DNA from: Spartobacteria bacterium
GTDB lineage: Bacteria; Verrucomicrobiota; Verrucomicrobiia; Chthoniobacterales; UBA10450
Direction of reading: 5' to 3'
DNA: 64,000 nt
NCBI GenBank assembly: GCA_003167555.1
Contig: PMSN01000003.1
Location: forward strand, 62,001-126,000
Shown here: positions 53,024 through 62,250 of the stretch, one piece after another
Layout of the letters: every line of letters starts with the position of its first letter
How positions within the stretch are numbered: position 1 is the first letter of the stretch
Made by a program: the position numbers and the translations under genes
The notes under the pieces: model-generated
Seen by the model: the letters and a program-made list of their open reading frames with translations, nothing else
What the model was told of the DNA's origin: nothing
Database searches by the model: none

Positions 53024-54303
53024 TGAATACGCTTATTCGCAATGGCCGCATCATCGATCCCGCGAACAAGCGCGATGAGATCGGCGACCTGCTGATTGTC
53101 GATGGCCGCATTGCTAATCAATCCGCAATCCGCAATCCGCAATCCGAAATTGATGAGATCGACGCGAGCAATCTCATCGTCTGTCCCGGCCTGATCGACC
53201 TCCACGTACACCTCCGCGAGCCAGGCTTCGGCTGGAAGGAGACGATCGAATCAGGCGCGCGCGCGGCCGCGGCCGGCGGATTCACCACGATCGTTTGCAT
53301 GCCGAACACATCGCCGGCGGCTGATAGCCCGAGCACCATCGCCTGGATCAAGGATCGCGCGGCGGAAATCGCGTGCGTCAATGTCTTGCCCACCGGCGCC
53401 ATCTCGAAAGGTCTGATGGGCGAAGAGCTGGCGCCGATCGGTTCACTCGCGCAAGCCGGCGTCGTTGCGATCACGGACGACGGGCGTTGCGTGCAGAACA
53501 ACGAACTCATGCGGCGGGCCGTGGAATATGCGCGGATGGTCGGCCTGCCTCTCTTCGATCATTGCCAGGATTACAATCTCGTCGGGAACGGCGTGGTGCA
53601 CGAGGGATATTGGAGCACGCTTCTCGGGCTGCCGGGCTGGCCGAGCGCCGGCGAGGAAGCGATCGTGATGCGCAACGTTCTCCTGGCCGAGCTTTGCGAC
53701 CATCACATTCATTGCCAGCACATCAGCGCCGCGGGGAGCGTCCGAATTTTGCGCGAAGCGCAGGCGCGCGGCGTCAAGATCAGCGGCGAAGTTTGCCCGC
53801 ACCACATCGCGCTCACCGACGACGCGATCCAGAACTTCGATACGAACGCGAAAATGAATCCCCCGTTGCGCGCGAAAGAGGACGTGGCGGCGTTGCTCGG
53901 CGGAATTGCCGACGGCACGATCGCGATCCTCGCGAGCGATCATGCGCCGCACGCGAAGTTTGAAAAGGAAGTCGAGTTCGATGCCGCGCCCTTTGGGATC
54001 GTGGGATTGGAAACCGAGCTGGGATTGTTTCTCGATCTGCTCGTGCACAAGAACAAAACGATCGATCTGCCGCGGTTGATCGAAATGTTCACCGTGAATC
54101 CCGCGCGGCTTTTGCAGATCGAGGCGGGAACGCTTTCGCCCGGCCGCGCCGCCGATGTCACCTTAATCGATCCCGAGCTGGAATGGACTTTCGACGCGAA
54201 GGCGTCTCAATCGCTCTCGCGCAACACGCCGTTCGACGGCTGGAAACTGAAAGGACGCGCCGTTCGCACGATTGTCGGCGGACGGACCGTTTGGAAATTG
54301 TAG
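53023..54303 (+). CDS. pyrC: Dihydroorotase
   Basis: 426 residues, class I (long) form. Cyclises carbamoyl aspartate to dihydroorotate. The metal site HxH is in DLHVHLREPGF; KMNPPLR, the HCQHIS histidines, and the third-motif ASDHAPH follow; the C-terminal FTVNPARLLQIEAGTLSPG matches. The ATG at 53023 overlaps the pyrB stop as TGATG; a GTG three bases earlier is possible. A perfect palindrome 6 bases after the stop is the likely operon terminator. Confidence 0.94.
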   Translation: MNTLIRNGRIIDPANKRDEIGDLLIVDGRIANQSAIRNPQSEIDEIDASNLIVCPGLIDLHVHLREPGFGWKETIESGARAAAAGGFTTIVCMPNTSPAADSPSTIAWIKDRAAEIACVNVLPTGAISKGLMGEELAPIGSLAQAGVVAITDDGRCVQNNELMRRAVEYARMVGLPLFDHCQDYNLVGNGVVHEGYWSTLLGLPGWPSAGEEAIVMRNVLLAELCDHHIHCQHISAAGSVRILREAQARGVKISGEVCPHHIALTDDAIQNFDTNAKMNPPLRAKEDVAALLGGIADGTIAILASDHAPHAKFEKEVEFDAAPFGIVGLETELGLFLDLLVHKNKTIDLPRLIEMFTVNPARLLQIEAGTLSPGRAADVTLIDPELEWTFDAKASQSLSRNTPFDGWKLKGRAVRTIVGGRTVWKL

Positions 54304-54309
54304 CGCTCC

Positions 54310-54393
54310 GTCATCCCGAGCGTAAGTCGAGGGACCCCGTGTTGTCAGCTGCACGTTTCGCCACGGGGTCCCTCGACTTACGCTCGGGATGAC
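54310..54393. terminator. Perfect 32-base palindrome between convergent genes (GTCATCCCGAG family)
   Basis: Arms 54310-54341 and 54362-54393 are exactly complementary over 32 bases with a 20-base loop; ends are GTCATCCCGAG. It lies 6 bases after pyrC and 24 bases from the end of the converging CBS gene, so it probably terminates both. It is the best-kept member of the dispersed family. Confidence 0.8.
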
Positions 54394-54417
54394 CTTGCTG
54401 CGGACCGGCGCTCCAAA

Positions 54418-54867
54418 TCACCCGGAATAGCCGCCGGAGATATAACTCTCCAAATGCGCGATCGCGGCCGACTGCGTGGCGATGACGCATTTCACCAGGT
54501 CACCGATGGAAATAATCCCGCGCAGTTTTTCGCCATCCACCACTGGCAAATGCCTGATCCGTTTGTCGGTCATCATGCGCAGGCAATTCTCGACTGGCTC
54601 GCGCGAAGTCACGACCGTGAGATCGCTCGACATGATCTCGTGCACCTGGGTTTCGCGCGAACGTTTCCCGCGCAGCATCACCTTGCGCGTGTAGTCGCGC
54701 TCCGAAATCATCCCGACAAGTGCGCCATCCTTGATGACAAGGAGCGCGCCGACATTCTTGTTCGCCATGATCTCGACCGCTTCGAACACGGTCGCTTCCG
54801 GTGAGACGGAAAAAATCTCGGCGCCTTTCTGGCCGAGGATCGCGTCGATTGTTCCGCTTACGTCCAT
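54418..54867 (-). CDS. Tandem CBS-domain protein
   Basis: 149 residues with two CBS motifs (SPEATVFEAVEIMANKNVGA, VIKDGALVGMISERDYTRKV; then REPVENCLRMMTDKRIRHLP, VVDGEKLRGIISIGDLVKCV). A stand-alone pair usually forms a Bateman module that binds adenosyl nucleotides, often AMP or ATP, and controls a partner. The partner is unknown. It converges with pyrC across the palindrome. Confidence 0.9.
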   Translation of the reverse strand: MDVSGTIDAILGQKGAEIFSVSPEATVFEAVEIMANKNVGALLVIKDGALVGMISERDYTRKVMLRGKRSRETQVHEIMSSDLTVVTSREPVENCLRMMTDKRIRHLPVVDGEKLRGIISIGDLVKCVIATQSAAIAHLESYISGGYSG

Positions 54868-54962
54868 GTTCGTGAAGCGCTGCCTTGGCAGCGAATCCGC
54901 TGAAGTGGAATGCGAAACTAACGACGCGCGCCCCGCCTGGCAATACTTCTCTGCGCCAGGAT

Positions 54963-55151
54963 TCAGGCTCTTTTAGAAACAATGAACTCGAATTCGCGTT
55001 GCTGCGGTCGCGTGGCAGGGGCCGGTGACGCGGCGATGGAGTAACGCAAGGCGCGCAGAATTCGCAGGCCGCGCTCGATCCGGTCCGGGCGGACCGAATA
55101 GGGCACGGCGATCAAATTGCGGCGCGGATAATGAATTTTGTATCTTTTCAT
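54963..55151 (-). CDS. Small basic hypothetical protein, about 62 aa
   Basis: Starts at ATG 55151 with GAGG just upstream (an alternative at 55181 adds 10 residues). The N-terminal part is very basic (MKRYKIHYPRRNLIAVPYSV) with no signal or domain. It lies between the CBS gene and a palindrome. Coding status is moderate. Confidence 0.4.
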   Translation of the reverse strand: MKRYKIHYPRRNLIAVPYSVRPDRIERGLRILRALRYSIAASPAPATRPQQREFEFIVSKRA

Positions 55152-55220
55152 GGCCTCATCCTGAAACAGGGGGTAGGACATTGACTGTCCAATGGTGAAG
55201 AATTACCAAATTATTTTTCC

Positions 55221-55308
55221 CTGTAGCCGCGCCCCTGTGGGGCGCGCGGGATCGCGCTAAATGGCAGCGAGGGCGTCTATCAAGCGGCCCACAGGGCGGC
55301 TGCTACAG
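55221..55308. repeat. Imperfect palindromic repeat (CTGTAGC family) at the WYL gene start
   Basis: Ends CTGTAGCCGC and GCTGCTACAG with imperfectly paired arms around a loop that contains the ATG at 55261. It is a relative of the perfect copy at 6144-6209. Confidence 0.7.
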
Positions 55309-56289
55309 AAACCCGATCATGGGTCTTCGCGTCCGCCGCTTCAGCGGATGATGCGGCTGCACGCGGCGCTCAAGTCGCATCACCTGCCGAACTGCCAGAC
55401 AATCGCGCGCGAGCTGGAGGTTTCGCCGAAAACCATCCAGCGCGACATCGATTTCATGCGCGACCGGCTCGGCTTGCCGATTGATTATGACGCGAAACGC
55501 TTTGGTTTTTATTACACCGAGGCCGTGACCGGATTCCCGAGCATCGAAGTTTCAGAAGGCGAGATCACGGCGCTCTTCGTCGCGCAGAAGGCGCTCGCGC
55601 AATACAAAGGCACACCCTTCGAACGGCCGCTGCGCTCCGCCTTTCGAAAAATCACGGATGGGCTGAAGGATCGCGTCTCCTTTTCGTGGACCGATCTGGA
55701 AGATGTCATTTCGTTTCGGAGCGCGGGAGTGAGCCCGGCCGATCTTGAACTATTCGAGCTGGTGAGCAAGGCGGTGCTCCGGTCGGTCGAGATCGAATTC
55801 GAGTATCGGAAACTGAAGAGCAACGTCTACGAAGCGCGGCGGGTCCGGCCGTACCATCTCGGATGCCTCGAAAACCAGTGGTACCTCTTCGCGGAAGATT
55901 TGGATCGAAGGCAGGTGCGGACATTTGCGCTTCCTCGCATGCGAAAGGGCTCGCTCACTACGAGGGGCTTTCGCCGGCCGGCCGACTTTTCCATCAGCAA
56001 AATCTTACGCGGAAGCTTCGGCGTTTTTTCCTCGGGGAAGACGCACCGGATCCGGCTGCAATTCGATTCTTACGCTGCGCGACTGGTCGCCGAACGGACC
56101 TGGCACGAATCGCAGCGCATCCGTTCGCTGCCCGACGGCTCGATCATTCTACAGCTGGAACTCGGTGGCCTGGAGGAAATCGAGCGGTGGATTCTGAGTT
56201 GGGGGAGCCATGTTCACGTGATCGAGCCTGCGGCGCTGCGCGCGGTGATTCGCGATGCGGCTGCGTCCATCTTGAAGCTTTATCAATGA
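55261..56289 (+). CDS. WYL-domain transcriptional regulator (YafY type)
   Basis: 342 residues if started at 55261. The N-terminal winged HTH (SRPPLQRMMRLHAALKS, then ARELEVSPKTIQRDIDFMRD) is followed by the WYL domain (EIEFEYRKLKSNVYEARRVR, PYHLGCLENQWYLFAEDL) and the WCX end. These bind DNA and often a nucleic acid or nucleotide ligand. The conserved RPPLQRM before the first internal ATG (55348) indicates that translation begins upstream, so the start lies in the palindromic repeat at 55221-55308, which may have replaced the original start. Target genes unknown. Confidence 0.85.
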   Translation: MAARASIKRPTGRLLQKPDHGSSRPPLQRMMRLHAALKSHHLPNCQTIARELEVSPKTIQRDIDFMRDRLGLPIDYDAKRFGFYYTEAVTGFPSIEVSEGEITALFVAQKALAQYKGTPFERPLRSAFRKITDGLKDRVSFSWTDLEDVISFRSAGVSPADLELFELVSKAVLRSVEIEFEYRKLKSNVYEARRVRPYHLGCLENQWYLFAEDLDRRQVRTFALPRMRKGSLTTRGFRRPADFSISKILRGSFGVFSSGKTHRIRLQFDSYAARLVAERTWHESQRIRSLPDGSIILQLELGGLEEIERWILSWGSHVHVIEPAALRAVIRDAAASILKLYQ

Positions 56290-56300
56290 AAAGAAAGCAT

Positions 56301-56457
56301 GTCATCCCGAGCCGCGCAGACGGCGAGGGATCTCACAAGCGGCCTATCGCTTTCGCGCCATGTCACGCGTCTACGTCAAGTGGCGCCGCACCTTCGCAAG
56401 GCAAAACAACTTGCAGTTGTGAGGTCCCTCGGCGCGCTTCGCCAGCCTCGGGATGAC
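56301..56457. repeat. Long palindromic repeat (GTCATCCCGAG family, GCCGCGCAGACGG variant)
   Basis: Left end GTCATCCCGAGCCGCGCAGA and right end with CCTCGGGATGAC; the right arm has a different inner part (GGTCCCTCGGCGCGCTTCGC) and so is imperfect. Left arm and size match the copy at 31160-31315. It separates the convergent WYL and sufD genes and probably terminates both. Confidence 0.8.
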
Positions 56458-56466
56458 ACGCTCGCG

Positions 56467-57825
56467 TTAGCGCCGGGCGAATTTCGCTTCGATCAATTGG
56501 TGCACGAGCGCGTTGATCGCGGAATGATCCAGGCGATCGACGACTTCATTTAGAAAACCGCTGACGAGAAGTTGCTTCGCGACGGACATCGGGATGCCGC
56601 GCGACAGCAGATAGAACATCTCGTCTTCGTCGATCTGGCCGGAGGTCGCGCCGTGGCTGCACTTCACATTATCGGCGAGAATCTCCAGGCCGGGCATCGA
56701 GTTCGCTTCGGCATCGTCGCTCAACAAAAGATTGCGGACCGTCTGATACGCATCCGTGAAGTGCGCGTGCGGCTCGACTCGGATGAGGCCGCCGAAAGTA
56801 TTTCGGGCCCGGTCGGTCAGAGCGTTTTTGTAAAGAAGATCGCTGGTCGTGTGCGGACTGATGTGATCCTGCAAGGTGCGGGCGTCGAATTCCTGGCTGC
56901 CATCGGCCACGCAAACGGCGAGGAGATCGCTCCGGGCGCCTTCTCCGGTGAGCCGGCTCAAACTTTCGAAGCGCGAGTAAGCGCCGCCGAGATGGACATT
57001 CAAACTCAAACCGGAAGCGTCGCGCGCCACGGTGGTGGCGTTGATCTGGATCGACAACACCTTGTCATTCCACGTCTGCGCGCAGATGTAATTGACCTTC
57101 GCGCCCTGGCCGACCACGAGGTCGTTTACGCCGCAGGCGAACCCGCCACGGTCCCGATGCGCCGAGCGGAAATTTTCGATCACGGTCACTTTGGAAAGGT
57201 CGTCCGCGATGAGAAGCGTGTGCGGGAAGACCGCGGCGTTTTCTCCGTGCAGCCAATGGAAGATTTCGATCGGCAGTTCCACTTCCACGCCGCGTGGCAC
57301 GTAGAGAAACGTTCCGGATTTTGCGAAGGCCTCGTGGAGCGCGGCGAATTTCGCCGATCCGAGCGTGGCCGGTTGCGCCATAAAGTGCCGGCGGAACAAT
57401 TCTTCGTGCTCGAGCAGCGCCCGCTCGAGCGGCATCAAAAGCAGGCCGCGTTTCAGCAGCGCTTCCGGCAACGGATCGCGCCGCAGTAATTGATCGTCCG
57501 CAAAAATTAGCCGGCCCGCGACCGCATCGAGGCCCGTTGACCGCTCGAGAATTTCATCTCGTTCGGTTTGCTTCAGGCTGCCGCCTTGTTTGTAACTGGA
57601 AAGATCGAGCGCATTGACGCTGGAAAATCGCCAGGGCTGGTCCTTCCGGTTTGGATAAGGCAGCGTTTCGAACTTCGCCCAAGCCGCGCGTTGTTGCTCG
57701 TGAAACCAACCGGGAAGGTCGGCGGTACGCGCGTCGGATGGACCGGAAAGAATCGCCGGCTCGGATTGTTCCTGCGGCGATTCGAGTTCCATTACATCAT
57801 CAAGAACGGCTGTCGGGTTGGTCAT
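56467..57825 (-). CDS. sufD: Fe-S cluster assembly protein SufD
   Basis: 452 residues. Partner of SufB in the SufBCD scaffold. The N-terminal AWAKFETLPYPNRKDQPWRFS is typical, as are EVELPIEIFHWLHG, VNLNVHLGG-like SGLSLNVHLGGAYS and the C-terminal CSHGATSGQIDEDEMFYLLS and FLNEVVDRL. Last gene of sufC-sufB-sufD, 93 bases after sufB. It acts with SufB to build the cluster; SufS and SufE genes are not in the window. Confidence 0.93.
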   Translation of the reverse strand: MTNPTAVLDDVMELESPQEQSEPAILSGPSDARTADLPGWFHEQQRAAWAKFETLPYPNRKDQPWRFSSVNALDLSSYKQGGSLKQTERDEILERSTGLDAVAGRLIFADDQLLRRDPLPEALLKRGLLLMPLERALLEHEELFRRHFMAQPATLGSAKFAALHEAFAKSGTFLYVPRGVEVELPIEIFHWLHGENAAVFPHTLLIADDLSKVTVIENFRSAHRDRGGFACGVNDLVVGQGAKVNYICAQTWNDKVLSIQINATTVARDASGLSLNVHLGGAYSRFESLSRLTGEGARSDLLAVCVADGSQEFDARTLQDHISPHTTSDLLYKNALTDRARNTFGGLIRVEPHAHFTDAYQTVRNLLLSDDAEANSMPGLEILADNVKCSHGATSGQIDEDEMFYLLSRGIPMSVAKQLLVSGFLNEVVDRLDHSAINALVHQLIEAKFARR

Positions 57826-57918
57826 GCTCGCAAAATTAGACGCAAACGGCGGCCCACTTCGGCCTGACTCAGTGCAGGCTCCGACCGCCGCGGTTCGCTC
57901 TTGTCTTGGGGGCGGAAC

Positions 57919-59328
57919 CTAGCCGACCGAGCCTTCCATCTCAAGCTCGATCAGGCGCTTGAGCTCGACGCTGTATTCCATCGGGAACTGCCGGACGAGA
58001 TCGTTCACGAACCCGTTCACGCTCAAGCTCATCGCCTGCGCTTCGGTGAGGCCGCGCTGTTGCATGTAGAAAATTTGCTCGGCGCTCACCTGGCTCACGC
58101 TCGCCTCGTGCTGAACGGAGTTGCCCGTGCCGCGAACCGTGATCGCTGGATAAGTGTCGGTCCGGCTGGTGGAATTGATCAGGAGCGCATCGCACTCGGT
58201 GTTGTTCTTGCAATTCTTCAAGTGCTTCGGGATTTGGACGAGACCGCGATAAGTCGCCCGGCCTTTGCCGATGCTGATGCTCTTGGAAATGATGTTGCTC
58301 GTCGTTTCATCCGCCGCGTGCACCATCTTCGCGCCGGTGTCCTGGTGTTGCCCGTCGCCGGCCAACGCAATGGAAAGCACTTCGCCGCGGGCGCGCCGGC
58401 CTTTCATGATGACGCCGGGATATTTCATGGTCAGGCGCGAGCCGATATTGCAATCGATCCATTTCACCTCGGCGTCTTCGTGGGCGAGGCCGCGCTTCGT
58501 CACGAGATTGAAAACGTTCGACGACCAGTTCTGCACCGTGATGTACTGGAGCTTCGCGCCTTTCAACGCGACCAGTTCAACGACGGCGCTGTGCAACGTC
58601 GCCGTATTGAACTTCGGCGCCGTGCAGCCTTCCATGTAGGTCAGCTCCGAGCCTTCATCGCAGATGATGAGGGTGCGCTCGAACTGCCCGAAGTTCTCGG
58701 CGTTGATCCGGAAGTAAGCCTGGAGCGGATGCTTCACTTTCACGCCCGGTGGCACGTAGATGAACGAACCGCCGCTGAAGACCGCCGAGTTGAGTGCGCT
58801 GAATTTGTTGTCGCCGGTCGGAATGACTTTTCCAAACCATTTTCGGAAAATTTCCGGATGGTTCTTTAGACCTTCCGTGCTCCCGACGAAGATGACGCCT
58901 TGCTCGCCGACGGCTTTCTTGATGTTGGAATAAACGGCCTCGCTATCGAACTGCGCTTCGACGCCGGCGAGAAACTTCCGTTCCTGCTCCGGAATGCCGA
59001 GCCGCTCGAATGTCCGCTTCACATCGTCCGGCACATCTTCCCAATTGCGCTTCGGTTGGGTTCCCGCGCTGAGGTAGTAGCGGATGTTTTCGAAAACGAT
59101 CGCTTCGAGATCCTTGCTCGCCCAATGCGTCGGCATCGGCTTGCTCATGAAAGTCTTGTAAGCCTTAAGGCGGAACTCGCGCACCCAATCGGGATCGTCC
59201 TTGATGTCCGAGATGAAGTGGATCGTCTTTTCCGTCAATCCGACTCCAGCGTCGTGCGTGTGCGTTTCGGGATACGCGAAGTTCCCGATGTTCCGCTCGA
59301 TTTCCAAAGGTGATGCTTCTTTAACCAT
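57919..59328 (-). CDS. sufB: Fe-S cluster assembly protein SufB
   Basis: 469 residues. Scaffold subunit on which the cluster is built. Seen: [20 protein letters not shown] region, [56 protein letters not shown] with the conserved Cys, [12 protein letters not shown], and the C-terminal [20 protein letters not shown]. The ATG at 59328 has GGGAG upstream; an extension to 59370 runs into sufC. sufC ends 13 bases before the start. Confidence 0.95.
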   Translation of the reverse strand: MVKEASPLEIERNIGNFAYPETHTHDAGVGLTEKTIHFISDIKDDPDWVREFRLKAYKTFMSKPMPTHWASKDLEAIVFENIRYYLSAGTQPKRNWEDVPDDVKRTFERLGIPEQERKFLAGVEAQFDSEAVYSNIKKAVGEQGVIFVGSTEGLKNHPEIFRKWFGKVIPTGDNKFSALNSAVFSGGSFIYVPPGVKVKHPLQAYFRINAENFGQFERTLIICDEGSELTYMEGCTAPKFNTATLHSAVVELVALKGAKLQYITVQNWSSNVFNLVTKRGLAHEDAEVKWIDCNIGSRLTMKYPGVIMKGRRARGEVLSIALAGDGQHQDTGAKMVHAADETTSNIISKSISIGKGRATYRGLVQIPKHLKNCKNNTECDALLINSTSRTDTYPAITVRGTGNSVQHEASVSQVSAEQIFYMQQRGLTEAQAMSLSVNGFVNDLVRQFPMEYSVELKRLIELEMEGSVG

Positions 59329-59341
59329 AAGAGTCTCCCAG

Positions 59342-60115
59342 TTATGCCAGCGCCGGCTCGCCGACTTCATCCTTCACCGTTTCGTAGCTTTCGTAACCTT
59401 TTTCTTCCAGCTCGAGCGCGAGTTCTTTTCCTCCGCTCCGCACGATCCGGCCCTGGACCATGACGTGAACGTGATCGGGGATAATGTAATCGAGCAGCCG
59501 CTGGTAATGCGTGATGAGAAGAACGCCGAGATTCGGGCTGCGCAGAGAGTTGACGCCATTCGCGACGACTTTCAGCGCGTCGATGTCGAGACCGCTGTCG
59601 GTTTCGTCGAGCACGGCATATTTCGGTTCGAGCATCGCCAGTTGCAGAATTTCGTTCCGCTTCTTTTCGCCGCCGGAGAAGCCTTCATTCACCGAACGCG
59701 AAGTGAATGAGCGATCCATTTCGAGCAGGTCCATCTTTTCGTAAAGCTTCGCGTAGTAATCGGTCGCCTCGAGCTCCTCGCCCTCGGGGAGGCGGGCCTG
59801 GACCGCCGCGCGCAGGAAATTCGCGATCGACACGCCCGGGATTTCGCTCGGGTATTGAAAGGCAAGGAAGAGCCCTTTCCGCGCGCGTTCGTCCGGCGCG
59901 AGTTCGAGAACATTCTCGCCGTCCATCAACACTTGACCGGTGGTGACCTTGTAATCCGGATGGCCGGCGAGGACTTTCGCGAGCGTGCTTTTCCCGGAGC
60001 CGTTCGGCCCCATGATCGCGTGGATCTCGCCTTTTGGAACGTCGAGCGACAGGCCGCGAATGATCTCCTGGTCCGCGATGGACACACGCAAGTTATGAAT
60101 AGACAATTGGCTCAT
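59342..60115 (-). CDS. sufC: Fe-S assembly ATPase SufC
   Basis: 257 residues. ABC-type ATPase that drives the SufBCD complex. Walker [10 protein letters not shown] at about 36-44, the signature [20 protein letters not shown], and Walker B with D-loop [16 protein letters not shown]. The GEKKR form of the signature is typical of SufC. It heads the sufC-sufB-sufD order on the minus strand. Confidence 0.95.
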   Translation of the reverse strand: MSQLSIHNLRVSIADQEIIRGLSLDVPKGEIHAIMGPNGSGKSTLAKVLAGHPDYKVTTGQVLMDGENVLELAPDERARKGLFLAFQYPSEIPGVSIANFLRAAVQARLPEGEELEATDYYAKLYEKMDLLEMDRSFTSRSVNEGFSGGEKKRNEILQLAMLEPKYAVLDETDSGLDIDALKVVANGVNSLRSPNLGVLLITHYQRLLDYIIPDHVHVMVQGRIVRSGGKELALELEEKGYESYETVKDEVGEPALA

Positions 60116-60301
60116 TTAGTGGGGAACGAAACATAGCCGGTTTGGGCTGCTTTGCGAGGAGCGAAATGGCGGCTCTCCGCCACAGTGGCGCGAGGATTTC
60201 AATCCCGGGCCACCGTCAGTATGGAAATTGTAAAACCGGGGCACTTTTCCTGCTTTATTCCGCTGGAGGCTGGTGCCGATCGCCAACCCCATCTTAACCG
60301 C

Positions 60302-61015
60302 ATGACGATTGACTCAACCATCGCTCCCGACGCCAGCACTGCCCTGACGGCAGCTGCGAGCGAGTTGAACAATCTTCTGGAAATCATTTCCGGCACCAGC
60401 TCAGTCATCGAGAATATTTGGGAGGGCAACGAAGGCTCGCAGAAATATTTCGACATGCTTCGCGCGAGCGTCGATCGGGCTGCGACGATAACCGCGCAAC
60501 TGGTTGAGCACTCGGGCGGCACGGACAAAAAGATTTTGCTGCATCCCGAGCTGACCGCATACGCGCAGCCGCGAAAAGCGCCTGCGCCGGCTCCTAAGAA
60601 AGCGCGCCGCCTTCTCGTGGTGGACGACGAACCGATGGCGCTCGTCCTGGCCAAGCGAATTCTTTCGGAGGCCGGGTTCGAAGTCGTGACCGCGCAGTCC
60701 GGTTTCGAATGTCTGGATATTTTCCGGCAGAGTTCCCGCTCCTTCGATCTCGTCTTGCTCGATCTCTCGATGCCGTTCATGGATGGGGAAGAAACTTTTG
60801 GCCGGCTCCGTGGGATCCATCCCGAGGCCGTCGTGCTGCTCAGCACTGGCTTCATCGCACAGGAGCGGCTCGACCGCATGCTCGCTGCCGGCATGGCTGG
60901 ATTCCTTCGCAAGCCGCATCGGCCGGACGAAATGGTCGCGCACGTTCGGCGGGTGCTGGAATGCGTAAAGATGTCGCGCGCCGGCTGCGTCGTGGACACG
61001 CTCGCAGCTTCCTGA
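60302..61015 (+). CDS. Receiver-domain protein with degenerate kinase-type N-terminus
   Basis: 237 residues from ATG 60302. The N-terminal 100 residues look like a histidine-kinase dimerisation helix (LTAAASELNNLLEIISGTSS), but the phospho-acceptor His expected before ELNN is Ser. A Pro/Ala/Lys linker leads to a receiver domain (RLLVVDDEPMALVLAKRILS; phospho-acceptor Asp in LVLLDLSMPFMDGEE; LRKP lysine). So it can be phosphorylated but not autophosphorylate. It lies 16 bases before the cNMP-binding kinase gene on the same strand, its probable partner. Confidence 0.85.
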   Translation: MTIDSTIAPDASTALTAAASELNNLLEIISGTSSVIENIWEGNEGSQKYFDMLRASVDRAATITAQLVEHSGGTDKKILLHPELTAYAQPRKAPAPAPKKARRLLVVDDEPMALVLAKRILSEAGFEVVTAQSGFECLDIFRQSSRSFDLVLLDLSMPFMDGEETFGRLRGIHPEAVVLLSTGFIAQERLDRMLAAGMAGFLRKPHRPDEMVAHVRRVLECVKMSRAGCVVDTLAAS

Positions 61016-61031
61016 TCGCCGCGGCGAAATC

Positions 61032-62159
61032 ATGAGCGCATCTCTCGCCAAAGCCTTCGATCAACTCTCGCATAACCGGTTGTTCGAAGGCATCGAATCC
61101 GCGCTCCTCGAGAAAATCGCACCCGATGTTCACCTCGTAGAACTCGACGACGGCGAGGTGATTTTCCGCGAAGGCGATCCGGGCGATCTGCTTTATCTCG
61201 TCGGGGAAGGTTCCGTGAAGATTTCGAAATCCGGGCGCGGCGGCCAGCAGGAGACGCTCGGCTTCATTCAATCGGGAAACTTTTTTGGCGAAATGGCCCT
61301 GCTCGACGGCGCACCGCGTTCCGCCATGGCGACCGCGGCGGAACCGACGCTTCTGGGCACGGTCGACGAGCGGACTTTCCAGCACATCCTCGAGCTCGCT
61401 CCCAGCCGGTTGCACATGAATTTCTTGCGCTCCGTTTCCGAACGGCTCCGGAGCGTGAATTCGCACTTCATCAGCGAAGTGATGCGCACCGAACGCTTGA
61501 GCCTGGTCGGCGCAATGGCCAATTCCATTATTCACGACCTAAAAAATCCCATCTGCATCGTGCGGTGTTGCTCCGACCTGATCGCGCGCGACAGCACCGA
61601 TCCGCGTGTGCGCGAACTGACTTCGATGACCGAAAAGGCCGTCGACGGCATGCTCTCGATGACGCAGGAGCTGCTCGATTACGCGCGCGGCTCCACCTCG
61701 CTTTCACTCGAAACCGTTTCGATCTGGCGTTTGCTCGACGAGTTGAATCAGCAATCGCTCCGTCTTCTCCCCGGGCACAACATTCAGTTCGCAAAAAATA
61801 TCCGTTACGACGGAAACGTGGTGGTCGATCTACCGCGGTTCATTCGCGTTCTCTGCAACCTCATCAAGAACGCGCGCGAAGCGATGCCGAACGGCGGCAT
61901 TCTCACGATCAGCACCGATCGTGTGGGCGACCAGGTCGTCCTCCGCGTCTCCGATACCGGCGTCGGTATTCCGCCGGAGATTCTGGCGAAAGTCTTCGAG
62001 CCCTTCGTCACCCACGGAAAATCGCATGGCACCGGTCTCGGAATGGCGATCGCCAAATCAGTCATCGATGCGCACAGCGGAAAAATTTCCATCTCGAGTG
62101 TCCACGGCAACGGCACCACGGTGGACATCCGCCTTCCCGCGCCGCCAGCGACTGCCTAG
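61032..62159 (+). CDS. Cyclic-nucleotide-binding sensor histidine kinase
   Basis: 375 residues. Residues 10-125 are a cNMP-binding fold (LFEGIESALLEKIAPDVHLV, IFREGDPGDLLYLVGEGSVK, FFGEMALLDGAPRSAMATA), followed by a HisKA domain with the His in SIIHDLKNPICIVRC and a HATPase domain (NLIKNAREAMPNGGIL, VSDTGVGIPPEILAKVFEPF, GTGLGMAIAKSVIDAH). It has no membrane segment, so it senses inside the cell. In the cNMP pocket, Phe-Gly-Glu-Met-Ala-Leu-Leu matches binders, but the ligand is unproved. It follows the receiver protein and would pass phosphate to it. Confidence 0.9.
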   Translation: MSASLAKAFDQLSHNRLFEGIESALLEKIAPDVHLVELDDGEVIFREGDPGDLLYLVGEGSVKISKSGRGGQQETLGFIQSGNFFGEMALLDGAPRSAMATAAEPTLLGTVDERTFQHILELAPSRLHMNFLRSVSERLRSVNSHFISEVMRTERLSLVGAMANSIIHDLKNPICIVRCCSDLIARDSTDPRVRELTSMTEKAVDGMLSMTQELLDYARGSTSLSLETVSIWRLLDELNQQSLRLLPGHNIQFAKNIRYDGNVVVDLPRFIRVLCNLIKNAREAMPNGGILTISTDRVGDQVVLRVSDTGVGIPPEILAKVFEPFVTHGKSHGTGLGMAIAKSVIDAHSGKISISSVHGNGTTVDIRLPAPPATA

Positions 62160-62250
62160 CGGCGAAGTTGCGAATTGCAATTTGCGATCTAAGAATGTGA
62201 TCGGTGGTCGCCGAAACCCAAAATCGGCAATCGAAAATCCAAAATGGATT

